From positions 1-64,000 of the forward strand of contig QPMI01000444.1 of the NCBI GenBank assembly GCA_004431415.1: a stretch of 64,000 nt of DNA, read 5' to 3'. Origin of the DNA: Cyanophora paradoxa (lineage: Eukaryota > Glaucocystophyceae > Cyanophorales > Cyanophoraceae). The notes beneath the pieces were generated by a model. That model worked only from the letters and a program-made list of their open reading frames with translations, did no database searches and was not told the origin of the DNA. Of the stretch, positions 34,077-43,753 are shown piece by piece. The stretch's first letter is position 1. The number at the start of each line of letters is the position of its first letter. Position numbers and translations under genes: made by a program.

Positions 34077-34745
34077 CTACTGGTTGCGCTTCCGCGAGTA
34101 CGGAGTCGGATTCTGCAAACGGCGGGCAAGGGTCAACGAGGTCTGCAGGTACTCGGACCGCAGGGAAGGCAGCGGACCTGGTTAACGAACGTTGCGATCA
34201 CCTCGTGTTCCTGTAAGCGATCCACGTGAGCAGGTTCCACGCGCCGCGCGCGGCCGAATCCGGAGAACGCACCTCGACCTTTAGCTCGGAGAAGTGCTTA
34301 GACACCATCTGAACCAGGAGGCTCTTCGGACTGTTCGGTGGTACGCTGAGCCTGTAGTGATCGCAGTATCTCCGTAGAGTGCTGCGGGGACGCGGCGACG
34401 CGGCGGTCAGGGGTCAGACCCCGGTCGGAACGCGAACGCGCACGGAGCACAACCGGGAGCGCCCAACCGCGCGAAGCGCGGTGCGTACCTGGCTTCTACC
34501 TTGTCGAAGTTCACGAAAGACAGTCCGTAGCCGTCCTCTCCAAACCTCCTGCGCTTCAGGCCGACTTGCCGAGCTTTCGCGGCGGTCTGGCTAGGAACGC
34601 CCGGCGGGGGACCCGCGCGAGGACGCGGCATATCGTATCCGTTCTCCTTCTTCTTCGCAGGGACGCTGGTGCTTGGGGGCTGCCCCCGAGGCGCAACGTC
34701 GGGGTCCTTCTTGTCCGCGGCAGTCAAGCGCTCACGTTGCCGCAT
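34077..34745 (-). CDS. SAP30-like Sin3-binding co-repressor subunit
   Basis: The likely start is the ATG at complement 34743-34745 (MRQRERLTAADKKDPDVAP); an in-frame start near 34871 is possible. After a basic, Pro-rich linker, exon 1 ends FGEDGYGLSFVNFDKVEAR before a GTACGCACC donor. Exon 2: LRRYCDHYRLSVPPNSPKSL and LVQMVSKHFSELKVE. Exon 3: EHEVIATFVNQ. Exon 4: TSLTLARRLQ, then NPTPYSRKRNQ and the stop complement 34077-34079. The pattern LRRY-x-xHY-x-L ... L-x-x-x-V-x-KHF ... E-x-x-VI-x-xF is that of the SAP30 C-terminal domain, which binds the PAH3 region of Sin3 in histone deacetylase complexes. A zinc finger typical of animal SAP30 is not visible. By this reading it is a small nuclear protein of about 150 residues. 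The assignment is by motif pattern only. Confidence 0.65.
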
Positions 34746-35008
34746 CGCTCTTGCTTCCTGCTGGATCGGGCTGCGATCTACAAAGGTTCCTGCGACGCGC
34801 TGCGGTTTGCTTCTTCCGGTCGAGCTTCGAGTTCGTGGGTACGGCCACCAAGAAGCCGATCGTCGCAACATCTCGGGCGGTCCGGCCGCCGATCGCAGCT
34901 GAACGATCGTGTGCTTAGCTCCTGCAGTCTTTCTAGACGCCCAGATCCCGGCTCTAGCGCCGGCGGGGGCGTTCGCGCCCAGCGCGCCAATCTTGCAGCA
35001 ACGCGTCG
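34746..35008. promoter_or_regulatory. Divergent promoter interval
   Basis: About 263 bp lie between the proposed starts of the SAP30-like gene (-) and the F-box/LRR gene (+). No specific element is recognised. Confidence 0.45.
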
Positions 35009-36951
35009 ATGACGTATGATCATGGACCGGGGCTGCTGCAGCTCAGCGACGAGCTGCTCGGGCTCGTCATCGAGGAGCTCGACAGCACCGGGGACCGGGC
35101 GGCACTCTACGCCACGTGCCGCCACCTGCGTCGGCCGGCGTGCCGCGACCTCCTCTTCAGGCGCGCGGTTGTCGGCTGGTCCCTTCCGAAGCTCGACCTC
35201 GTGGGCTGGGCCGGAGCGCTCCGCTCGCTCGTCCTGGACCACGCGCCCGAGGTGCGGCGTGGCCAGCGCCGGCGCCAGCGCCAGCCAGCCCGGCGCACGG
35301 CGCTCATCGCCGCACGCGCGCGCAGGACGACGGGTCCCTGTTCGAGGCCGCCGAGAAGGAAGCCCCGCGGCTGCGCGTCCTCGCCGTCCAGTTCAGCGGG
35401 CCCCCGGTCCGCCCCCGCCCCGCCCCCGCCCGCGCCCGCGCCGAACCCGCCCGCCCGCCCGCGCGCAGCTGGACGCGCCGCTGCTGAGCATGGCGCGGCT
35501 CGCGCCGCGCCTCGCGTCGCTGGCGGTCACCGTCGCCGGCTACCCGAGCTCGCGGCACCGCGTGGCGGCCGACGCCCTCGCCGCCCGCTGCCGCGGCTGC
35601 GTCCGCCTCACCCTGGGCGTCCCCGTCTCCTCCGCGGGCCTGCGCGCCCTGGCGGCCGGGGCGCCGCTGCCGCTAGAGCGGCTGCGGCTCGCGGGGCCGC
35701 AGGCGAGCGAGGAGGAGTCGGCGCTGGCGGCGCTGCTCGCCGCCGCCCCGCGCCTCGTCTCCCTCTCCCTTGCCGACGCCAGCGGCTCCGTGCAGCCGGC
35801 GCACCCCTGGATCCGCCTCCTCCCCCCGGCCTCGCCGCCCGCCCTCGCCCACGCCTCCCTCTTCGCCCTCTCGTCGGCGGCCGTGGCCGGCCTGCTCGCC
35901 GCGTACGGGCCCTCCCTCACGGACCTGCACCTCAACCCGCACGCCGCATGGCGCCCGCCGCGCTGCACCCTGCCCCGCCGCTTCCTCGGCGCCCGCTCCG
36001 CCACCGACCCCGCCCTCAACGGCGACGACGTCGTCGTATCCCTCGTGTGCTTCCCCCCCCCGCCTCCCCCCCCCCGCCCCATCCCCGCCGCCTTCCCCCG
36101 TCTCACGCACCCCCGCGCAGTGCGAGGCGGCGCCGCGGCTGCGGTCGCTGGTGCTGCAGGCGCCCGGGGCGGGGCGCGGGGCGCTGGGGCGGCTGGCGGG
36201 GCGCCTGGGCCCGTCCCTGCGGTTCGCCTGCCTCGAGGGCCCCGAGCTCGACGACGCCTTCGCGGCCGCCCTCGCCGCCTCCTGCCCCTCCCTCACCGCC
36301 CTCTCCCTCCGCCGGTGCCGCCCCCTCCCGCCCCCCCCCCCCCCCCCCTCCCCCGCCGCCCCACCCCGTCCTCCCTCACGCCCGCCGCGCAGCTGCCGGC
36401 TCCTCACCGCCGCCGGACTCGCCGCGCTCGCCCCTCTGCCCCACCTTCAGGAGGTCCGTACCCGCGCCGCTCGGCCCGTGTACCCCGCCCCTCACCTCCC
36501 GCGCCGCAGCTCGCGCTGCACGGGTACACGGACTTCTGCGCGGCGGCGCTGCCGGCGTTCGCGGCGCTGCGGCGGGCGGTCTTCGTGGCGACGATCTTCG
36601 CGGACCGGGAGCCGGGCCTGTACCTCGCGCTGGCCCGCGCCGCCCCGCGCCTGGAGGCCATCGCGGTGGACGGCGCCTCGCTGCGGGTTCTGCTGGCGCT
36701 GCCGGCGGCCGCCCCGCTGGCCCCGCTGCTCGCCGAGTTCGGGGGGCCGGCCTTCCCCCGCTCCTGCCCCGCCTGCTTCGCCGCCGCCGTCGCCGTCGAG
36801 GCCGAGGACGCCGCCTGCGGTCCGCCCCCGCCCCGCCCCGCCCGCCCCGCCCCGCCCCGCCCCGCCCTCGCCCGCCTTCGAGCTCGGAAGCTGATCGGGG
36901 GCCGCGCCGCCGCCGGCAGACGCCGCCCTCGAGCTCGCCGGCCCGCCGTGA
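35009..36951 (+). CDS. F-box-like/LRR protein (second copy of the class)
   Basis: ATG 35009 gives an N-terminal F-box-like helix set: LLQLSDELLGLVIEELD, then ALYATCRHLRRPACRDL. After an intron near 35.27-35.48 kb, LRR-like segments follow: LAPRLASLAVTVAGYPSS, RCRGCVRLTLGVPVS, LPLERLRLAGPQASEE, APRLVSLSLADASG, YGPSLTDLHLNPHAAW, APRLRSLVLQAPGAG, CPSLTALSLRRC, LTAAGLAALAPLPHLQE, APRLEAIAVDGASLRVLLAL. The last exon is short (DAALELAGPP) and ends at TGA 36949-36951, if the intron with acceptor CCGGCAG is used. Reading through instead gives a basic tail ending near 37003. By family, an SCF substrate receptor. Sequence composition is very Ala/Leu/Arg-rich. Confidence 0.68.
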
Positions 36952-37738
36952 TCGACCCCATGCCGAATCGTCATGCACACGCTACTCGAGCTGCAGTGTG
37001 AAGGCATCTTCCTCTTGCTCTCGATCTCGCAGCTCCAGGCGCATGCACACGCAAGCTCCAGGTTCGCGGCCAGCGCAAGGCCTCGCCCGAACTTCGTTCG
37101 CTCTCCCTCGCGATCGTGCTCTAAGCCCTCGTCGCTCGCAGGCGCCGGCGCGTTCTCGGCTCAGCAAAGGCCCCCAAATTAAAAACCCTCCCACGCGTAC
37201 GGCGGGCGAGCCCTCAAATTAGAATACGCCACTTTAAAGCGGACCCCGCCCAGACCCCGCGCTTGTAAAGTCGGACGTGGATTTTCGATAATATTGAATG
37301 AATGAAGTCATATAACAACACACTCGATCTTATTCTACACTCCTACAACTACGCGTACGCACTATATACCTGCCTAATGTGCGGGAGCACATGTACAGTT
37401 GCAATAACAATATGATCGAAGCACAGATCGATCGAATTCGAGTATAGTACGATCGCGAGACGCCGCGAAAAAATGGGCGGTATGATACAGGATGTCAGTG
37501 ACATTGATGAAAGTTTGCGGAAACGATACGTGAGAACAGCATCACGTAAAGCTAACACCCTCACTTACAAGTTACAAAGAGAGAATATGGAACTGACCCA
37601 AAAAAGGATGCGTCAACGGGCGCACCCGCCCCTGCCCGACTGAGAGCAAAGATGAAGGCTAGGACTAAGAGGAAACGAAGACTTGAAGTTGAGAGGTCCG
37701 GCCCGACGTCTCAACGGCTCGCCGTGCCGCCGAGCCGC
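36952..37738. other. Convergent intergenic interval, AT-richer
   Basis: Lies between the F-box/LRR gene stop and the ABCC gene stop. The stretch 37.2-37.6 kb is clearly more AT-rich than the genes and contains no supported coding sequence. Both 3' UTRs are expected here. Confidence 0.5.
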
Positions 37739-40700
37739 TTAGTGGGCGCCGGAGCCGGCCCCGAAGGGGTGGCCGTGGTGGTCGCCGGCCGTGTTGCCGC
37801 GGAAGGTCACCTGGCCGCTGCCGTTGTCCTTGAGGCCGTTGGCGGCGGCCTTGCTCCGGTGGTACTCGATGGCCTGGGCGCGCAGGGCCTCGGCGCCGGC
37901 GTGGCCGACGTTGGCGCAGAGCTTGTAGAAGGAGGACTCCGGGTTGTTGAGGAGCGTCACCGGGTTGTCGAACTCGGCAACCTTGCCGGCGTCCATGACC
38001 AGGATCTTGTCCGACGTGATAATCGTGTCGAGGCGGTGGGCGATCGTGAGCACCGTCGAGTCCACGAACTCGCCTGCGGGGAGCCGGCGGCGTAAGAAAC
38101 AAACGAGGCGGCCCGAGACTTCACAAATTTATTCAGAGGTGGCGCACGCTGGATGGCGGCCTGGATCTTGGCGTCGGTCTCGAGGTCCATGGCGGCGGTG
38201 GCCTCGTCGAGGCAGAGGATGCGGGCCTTCTTGAGGATGGCGCGGGCGAGGCAGAAGAGCTGCTTCTGGCCCAGCGAGAAGTTGGCGCCGCCCTCCTCCA
38301 CCGGCGTGTCCAGCTTGAGCGGGAGCTGGTCGATCGCGTCCTTCAGGTACGACTTCTCCAGCGCGACCCAGAGCTGGTCGTTGTTCTCCTGGAAGGGGTC
38401 CAGGTTCGAGCGGATCGTCCCCTTGAACATGACTGGCGCGCGGGAAATCAGATAACGAGCGCTGAATTCGAAATTGAATGCAGAGATCTAGAGGGCGGAC
38501 CGGGCTCCTGGGGCAGGATGCCGAAGCGGGCGCGGACGTCATGGAGGCCGTACTGAGAGACGTTCTGGCCGTCGACGATGATCGCCCCCGAGTCGCACTC
38601 GTAGAGGCGGAAGAGGGCGAGCAGCGAGGTCGACTTGCCGGCCCCCGTGCGCCCGACGATCCCGACCTTCTCGCCGTGCATCACCTTGAACGAGACGCCG
38701 CGCATCGCCGGGTCCAGCTCCTTCGCGTAGCGCTGCGCGGAGGCGGTTAGCTCAACTGACGCAGTTTAAGATTCAACGTAGAGCGCTGGCGCACCATGAC
38801 GGCGTCCTTGAACTCGATCTCGCCCTTGGCGGGCCACGACTCGGCGGGGCGGCAGTTGGGGAGCACGAGGGGCGCCTCCTCGGGGATGTTGTCGGTGTAG
38901 TACTTGACGCGCTCGACGGCGCCGAGCATGGACTCGATGTCGGCCGTGCCGCGCACGAAGGCGGTGAAGAAGAGAAGCATCTGGAAGGCGTTGGAGACGG
39001 CGAAGCCGAAGTTGCCGGCGGTGAAACCCGTCGAGGCGGGGTCGAAGGCGACGGCGAAGGCGGCGACGGAGAAGACGAGGAGCGAGCCCATCCAGTCGAG
39101 GCGGTGGGAGGCCCAGAGCTGGCACATCTCCAGGTTGAAGACGGCCTTGTGGTTGCGGTCGATGCGCTTGATGTTCTCCGCCTTAAACTGGTCCTGCACG
39201 CGGAAGCCGCGGATGACAGCGATGCCGGTGAGGGTCTCGGCCAGGTGGGCGTAGATGGGGCCGGCTGTGTTGCCGGAGATGCCCTTGAGCACGCGGGTCG
39301 TCTTGAGGTAGTACTTGTTAATCAGGATGAAGCCGACGACGAGAATGAACGACACTGCGCGAGGAGACGCCGTCAGAAACGAAATTAATATTGTGGGCGA
39401 TTCGAGCTATAGCTAAATTAAACGCACCGATGGCGAAGTAGTAGAGGACGCCCGTGACGAAGAAGAGGGTGACGACGAGGATGAACATGTAGATGGTGGA
39501 GAGCATGAAGGCGTCCGGCAGCGACTCGTCGATGATGTCCATGTCCTTCGAGACGCAGGCGAGCAGGCGCCCGAGCGGCGTCTTGTTGAAAAACTCCATC
39601 GGGGCGCGCAGCACCTGCACTCTTGAATCAGACCCAAACGAGAGAGAGAGAGAGATAGAGAGAGGCGGCGGACCTTGCGGAACATGTTGTTGTGGAGGCG
39701 GGTGGCGGCGGAGAGGGCGATGCGGAAGAACCAAACGCCGCGGAGGAACATGAGGAGCCAGAAGACGACGAGGAAGATGGCGTAGACGATCATGAAGATC
39801 TCGCGCGAGATGTTGTTGTAGTTCAAGTCGTAGTTCTTGTCGAGCGGGATGCGGTTCTTCGGGTTGCCCGAGTCGGCGGCCGTCCAGATGGTGAGCCAGT
39901 AGTCGCCGGCCGTGCGGCAGACTTGCGCGAGGGTGAACCAGGTGATCGAGAGCGCGAACTTGCCGGTGCCCATCGCCTGGATCCAGAGGCCGAACGCCTG
40001 GAAGAAGTTGAGGCGGCCGCTCGACGTGTCCTCCTTTACGATCTTGCCAGCCGCGCCGACAGTCTTCTTCCCGGGGACGTGGTCCTTGGGGCGCGCCACG
40101 CGCTTCACCTCCACCTCCTTCTTCTGCTCGCCGCCGCCGTGCGCCGCCCGCACCTGCGACGCGGAAGCCAGCTCAGCGCACGCTCCAAATCGGGATATAT
40201 CGAGCGGGGCCGGGCGCTGACCTTCTCCTGGCCCTCAGCCCACTGGGGGAAGTGGTTGGCGACGACCTCGTACTTGTACGGGCCGTAGTAGTCCATGCCG
40301 CCCTCCTTCATGATGCCGACGTCTGCAGAGCAAGAAGATTAATTACAGCGTAAACGACAAAGAAGGCTGAAGCGAAGTGATCGACGCACAGTCGCACTGC
40401 TCGAGGAGCTCGAGCTGATGGGTGACGAGGATGACGGTCTTGCCCGAGGCGACGAGGATGTCCTTGATGCAGTAGTCGAAGATGTGCTTGCAGGTGTGCT
40501 GGTCGACGGCCGAGAGCGGGTTGTCGAGGAGCATCACGTCGTGGTCCGAGTAGACGGCGCGCGCGAGGGCGATGCGCTGGCGCTGCCCGCCCGACAGGTT
40601 GATGCCGCGCTCGCCAATCTCCGTCTCGTCACCGTCGCCGAGAATCTCCATGTCGCGCTCCAGGGCGCAGGCGTAGACGACGTGGCGGTACTTGTAGTCG

Positions 40701-42943
40701 TCGAAGGGCTTGCCGAAGAGGATGTTGGAGCGGACGGTGCCGAACTGGATCCAGGGCGCCTGCGGCACGTACGCGAGGGTGCCGCCGACGGAGAGCGAGC
40801 CCGAGAGGGTCTTGGTCTCGCCGAGGACGGCGTTGAGGAGGGTGGACTTGCCGCAGCCGACGGGGCCGACGAGGCCGAGCAGCTTGCCGCGGGGCAGGTC
40901 CATCGAGATGTTGCGGATGATGGGCTCGGGCGAGCCGAACGAGAAGGCGGCGTTGTTCATGGTGATGCCGACCGTCCCGCGGTCCTTGAGCGACTCGACC
41001 TCCGGGCGCTTCAGGAAGGCTCCGATGCGGTCAAGGGCCTGCCCGCGTCGAAATCGGTAAATCGAAACGACTTCGATTGGAAAGCAAATTCCAAGAGAGG
41101 GACGCACAGCGAGGGACTCGGACAGGCCCTTGATGGCCTTGGGCAGGAAGGACATGGGCAGGCGGAGCGTGTTCTGAGAGCAGGCCAAGCTCAGCGAAGG
41201 CTCAAGCAATATAAATAAAACAGAATAAAGGTCGACGCACGAAGAGGGTGAGCATGGTGAAGACGTACTCGCCGTTGAACTTGGTGCCCTGCTCCGAGAA
41301 GATCCAGGTGGCGAAGACGACGACGGCGATGGTCGGCGGCGTCCCGAACACGGAGAGGATGTTGATCGACTTGATGGTGCCGTTCGCCTTCATCAGCTTC
41401 AGCTCGCGCTGGCGGATCTCGGCCACGACTGCGCGCCAAAGCAATCAGACCGAGCGCTTAGATAAACAAAGAATCGCAGAGAGATATATAGAAGTGCGCA
41501 CGGTCGCCGAACTGCTTCTCCCAGGCGTACATCTTGATGGTCTTGATGGACTGCAGGGCCTCGTTCACAACCTGGACGCGCTGGTCCGTCGTCGCGATGT
41601 TCAGCGACCGGTTCTTCACGACCTGCGAGGAGACGGCGGGTTAATTATATGGCGCGACGATAAGAAATTAAAAGCAGAGTGCATTGCGAGGGCGGACCTT
41701 GGCGCCGATGCCGAACTGGATGATGAAGAGGAGCGCGAGGACGCCGATGGAGGGGAGCGCCTTGGCGCCGATCATCGTGCACATGCAGACGACGATGGCG
41801 ATGGCCTCCGCGGGGCCCGCCCACAGGTAGTGGAAGTACGTGCAGCCGTCTGCGTGCGCAGTTCGGTGAGCTTAAATCCGAGAGCTGTCGGACCCCCTTA
41901 AATAGAGGAGGGCGGACCCATGAGGCGGGCGCAGTCGTTGGAGATGAGAGAGACGATGTCTCCGACCTCCGAGCCGACGTTGGGGATGCGCAGCGACTTG
42001 CGGTACACTGCGCGCGCGCCGCTCAGCTGGGGCGCGGCGGGCGGGGCTCGAGTGGGGGCCGGGGCGGGGCGGGGCGGGGCGGGGCGGGGCGGGGGCGGAC
42101 CCATGGTCATGAGCGAGGCTCGGACTTTGATGCCGACTTGGAGTGATTTGGCGGCCATCTGCTGCAGGCAGCAGCAGAGCATGAAGCACGTCACGAAGAA
42201 GAAGATAGCCAGCGGCCAGCCGGTCTGCGGGGCGCGCTCGCGCAGTCAGCACCGTGGGCCTCATGATCGAGCCGGCCGGGGGCGCACGGAGGGGCCGGGC
42301 TTGTCGATGAGCTTCTCGTCGGCGCGGTCGCGCACGTACACGAAGAGAAAGCGAACGAAGTAGAAGGCCGCCAGGATGACGAGGGTGGCCCACGCGCCCT
42401 TCCAGCACCCCGCCACTGCCATCTCCCGCCCGAACGACTTCTTCAGAGCCTTCAGCAGCGACGGGCTGCGCGCGCGGTGCCGGGCCGGGGTCAGTCCCGC
42501 GGCGCAAACGCCGAGAGGGGGCGACGCACTCGGAGCTCTTCGAGCACTCCTCGTTCCAGTTGCGCTCGAACTTGGCAAAGTTCTTCGACGCGCGGTCCGC
42601 ATCGTTCAGCTGCGGGCGGCGGGCGCGGCGCGCATGTCAGCCGACGCGTACGCGGACGGGCGCGCCCCGCCCCGCAGCCAGCCTAGGCCCCGGCGCCGGC
42701 GCCCCGCGTCCCCGCACCTCCAGATTGTCCTCGCTGAGCTGGCCTGCGCACGCGGCGGTTGGCGGGCGCAAGGGGCAATGATCGGCCCCGGCCGCGCGGG
42801 GCGGGGCGGGGCGCACCCGAGGCGCCCTTGGCGAGGATCGGCGAGGCCCAGCGGAACGTGAGCTTCGAGAGGAAGTTCGCCTTCTCGAACTTGGACTTCT
42901 TCCCGTCGTGCTCGCCCGCATCGACGTTCACGTCGTTCAGGTT
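37739..42943 (-). CDS. ABCC-type (MRP-like) full ABC transporter
   Basis: A full transporter in the order TMD1-NBD1-TMD2-NBD2. The first clear exon starts at complement 42943 ([20 protein letters not shown], then [17 protein letters not shown]), typical of ABCC N-termini without TMD0; the start exon upstream is not resolved. TMD1 pieces include [20 protein letters not shown] and [19 protein letters not shown]1: Walker [11 protein letters not shown]-loop [12 protein letters not shown], signature LSGGQRQR, Walker [14 protein letters not shown]-loop VTHQ. TMD2: [57 protein letters not shown]2: Walker [16 protein letters not shown], signature FSLGQKQL, Walker [14 protein letters not shown]-loop IAHRLDT. 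The stop complement is at 37739-37741. By family it exports organic anions or conjugates; the substrate is unknown. Introns begin mostly GTGCG. Confidence 0.92.
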
Positions 42944-43753
42944 CTGCGCGTGCGCGGCGCTCAGCACGCGTACGCGTACGCGTACGGGTGCGCATGCGCA
43001 AGTCCCGGCGCGGGCGCCTATGATTGCGTCCGAGGGGCGGGGGTGCGCATGCTGCGGAGCGCGCGCACCACGATGACGGGGCGATCAGCGGGCTTGACGG
43101 CCTGCGGGCCGGCAAAGGGAGCATGGCCACCGCGGCCCATGTTCGTCGCCGGGTGCTGCTGGCGACGAAGTCTGCTAAGGCTGTGCTTCGGTGCTGCGTC
43201 CGGGCCTGGCGGCTGGGCGGCGGGCGCTGCTATCCGAATGACGAAGGCCGTCGGCAAGGACCGAGGTCAAGCCGGGGCCGATGATAGGTCCCGTGTAAAA
43301 GGAAATACTTGGGCCGGCTTGCGATCAAGTATGATCGCAGCCAAGTATGAGCGGCGCTTCATGAGCATTTGAGGCGCGTGTTCCTGGTCGGAGGATTCGC
43401 GGAGGTTGCAGGTTGCAATGCGATCCATCATGCTATAATCAATTGCTTTCAATTGCTTCAATTGCTCTGGGCTATAATTCAAACCTCCGCATTCTTTTTT
43501 ACTCGTAATAATAACCCTCCGCATTTATAAACTGCCCATACTTACCACATGATCCGGCCAACCATGCGCGGCGGTGATAGCCGGCAGTGATAGGGCGCTT
43601 CGGACTTAGCGCGCGCGCCGCCAGCCCCTAACACACCCGAACAGGAGGCGGAGAGGCACCGGAGGGGCGCAGCAGTTCGCACCGCAGCCCCGCAGAGAGA
43701 GCGCGCGAGCAGCCGCAGAGCAGCGTACGCAGCTAGTAGCGAAAGCGATTGCG
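42944..43753. promoter_or_regulatory. Divergent interval between the ABCC transporter and the flavin monooxygenase
   Basis: Should hold the ABCC start exon (-) and both promoters. Contains alternating ACGCGT/GTACGC repeats at about 42964-42986 and an AT-richer block with three CAATTGCTT-like copies at 43439-43468. A minus-strand open frame at 43267-43524 has no recognisable homology. Confidence 0.45.

Noticed and set aside
35770-36978. Alternative long open frames on both strands over the second F-box/LRR gene
   Set aside because: Only the frame used for the gene shows repeated LxxLxL patterns and an F-box-like start; the others are Pro/Arg/Ser-rich shadows.
42964-42986. ACGCGT repeats as a telomeric or centromeric motif
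   Set aside because: Only about three copies, inside or next to an intron; far too short to be structural DNA.
43267-43524. Small minus-strand protein between the ABCC and monooxygenase genes
   Set aside because: Part of the frame (KQLKAIDYS region) comes from CAATTGCTT repeats, no family is visible, and the interval is better explained as promoters and the ABCC start exon.
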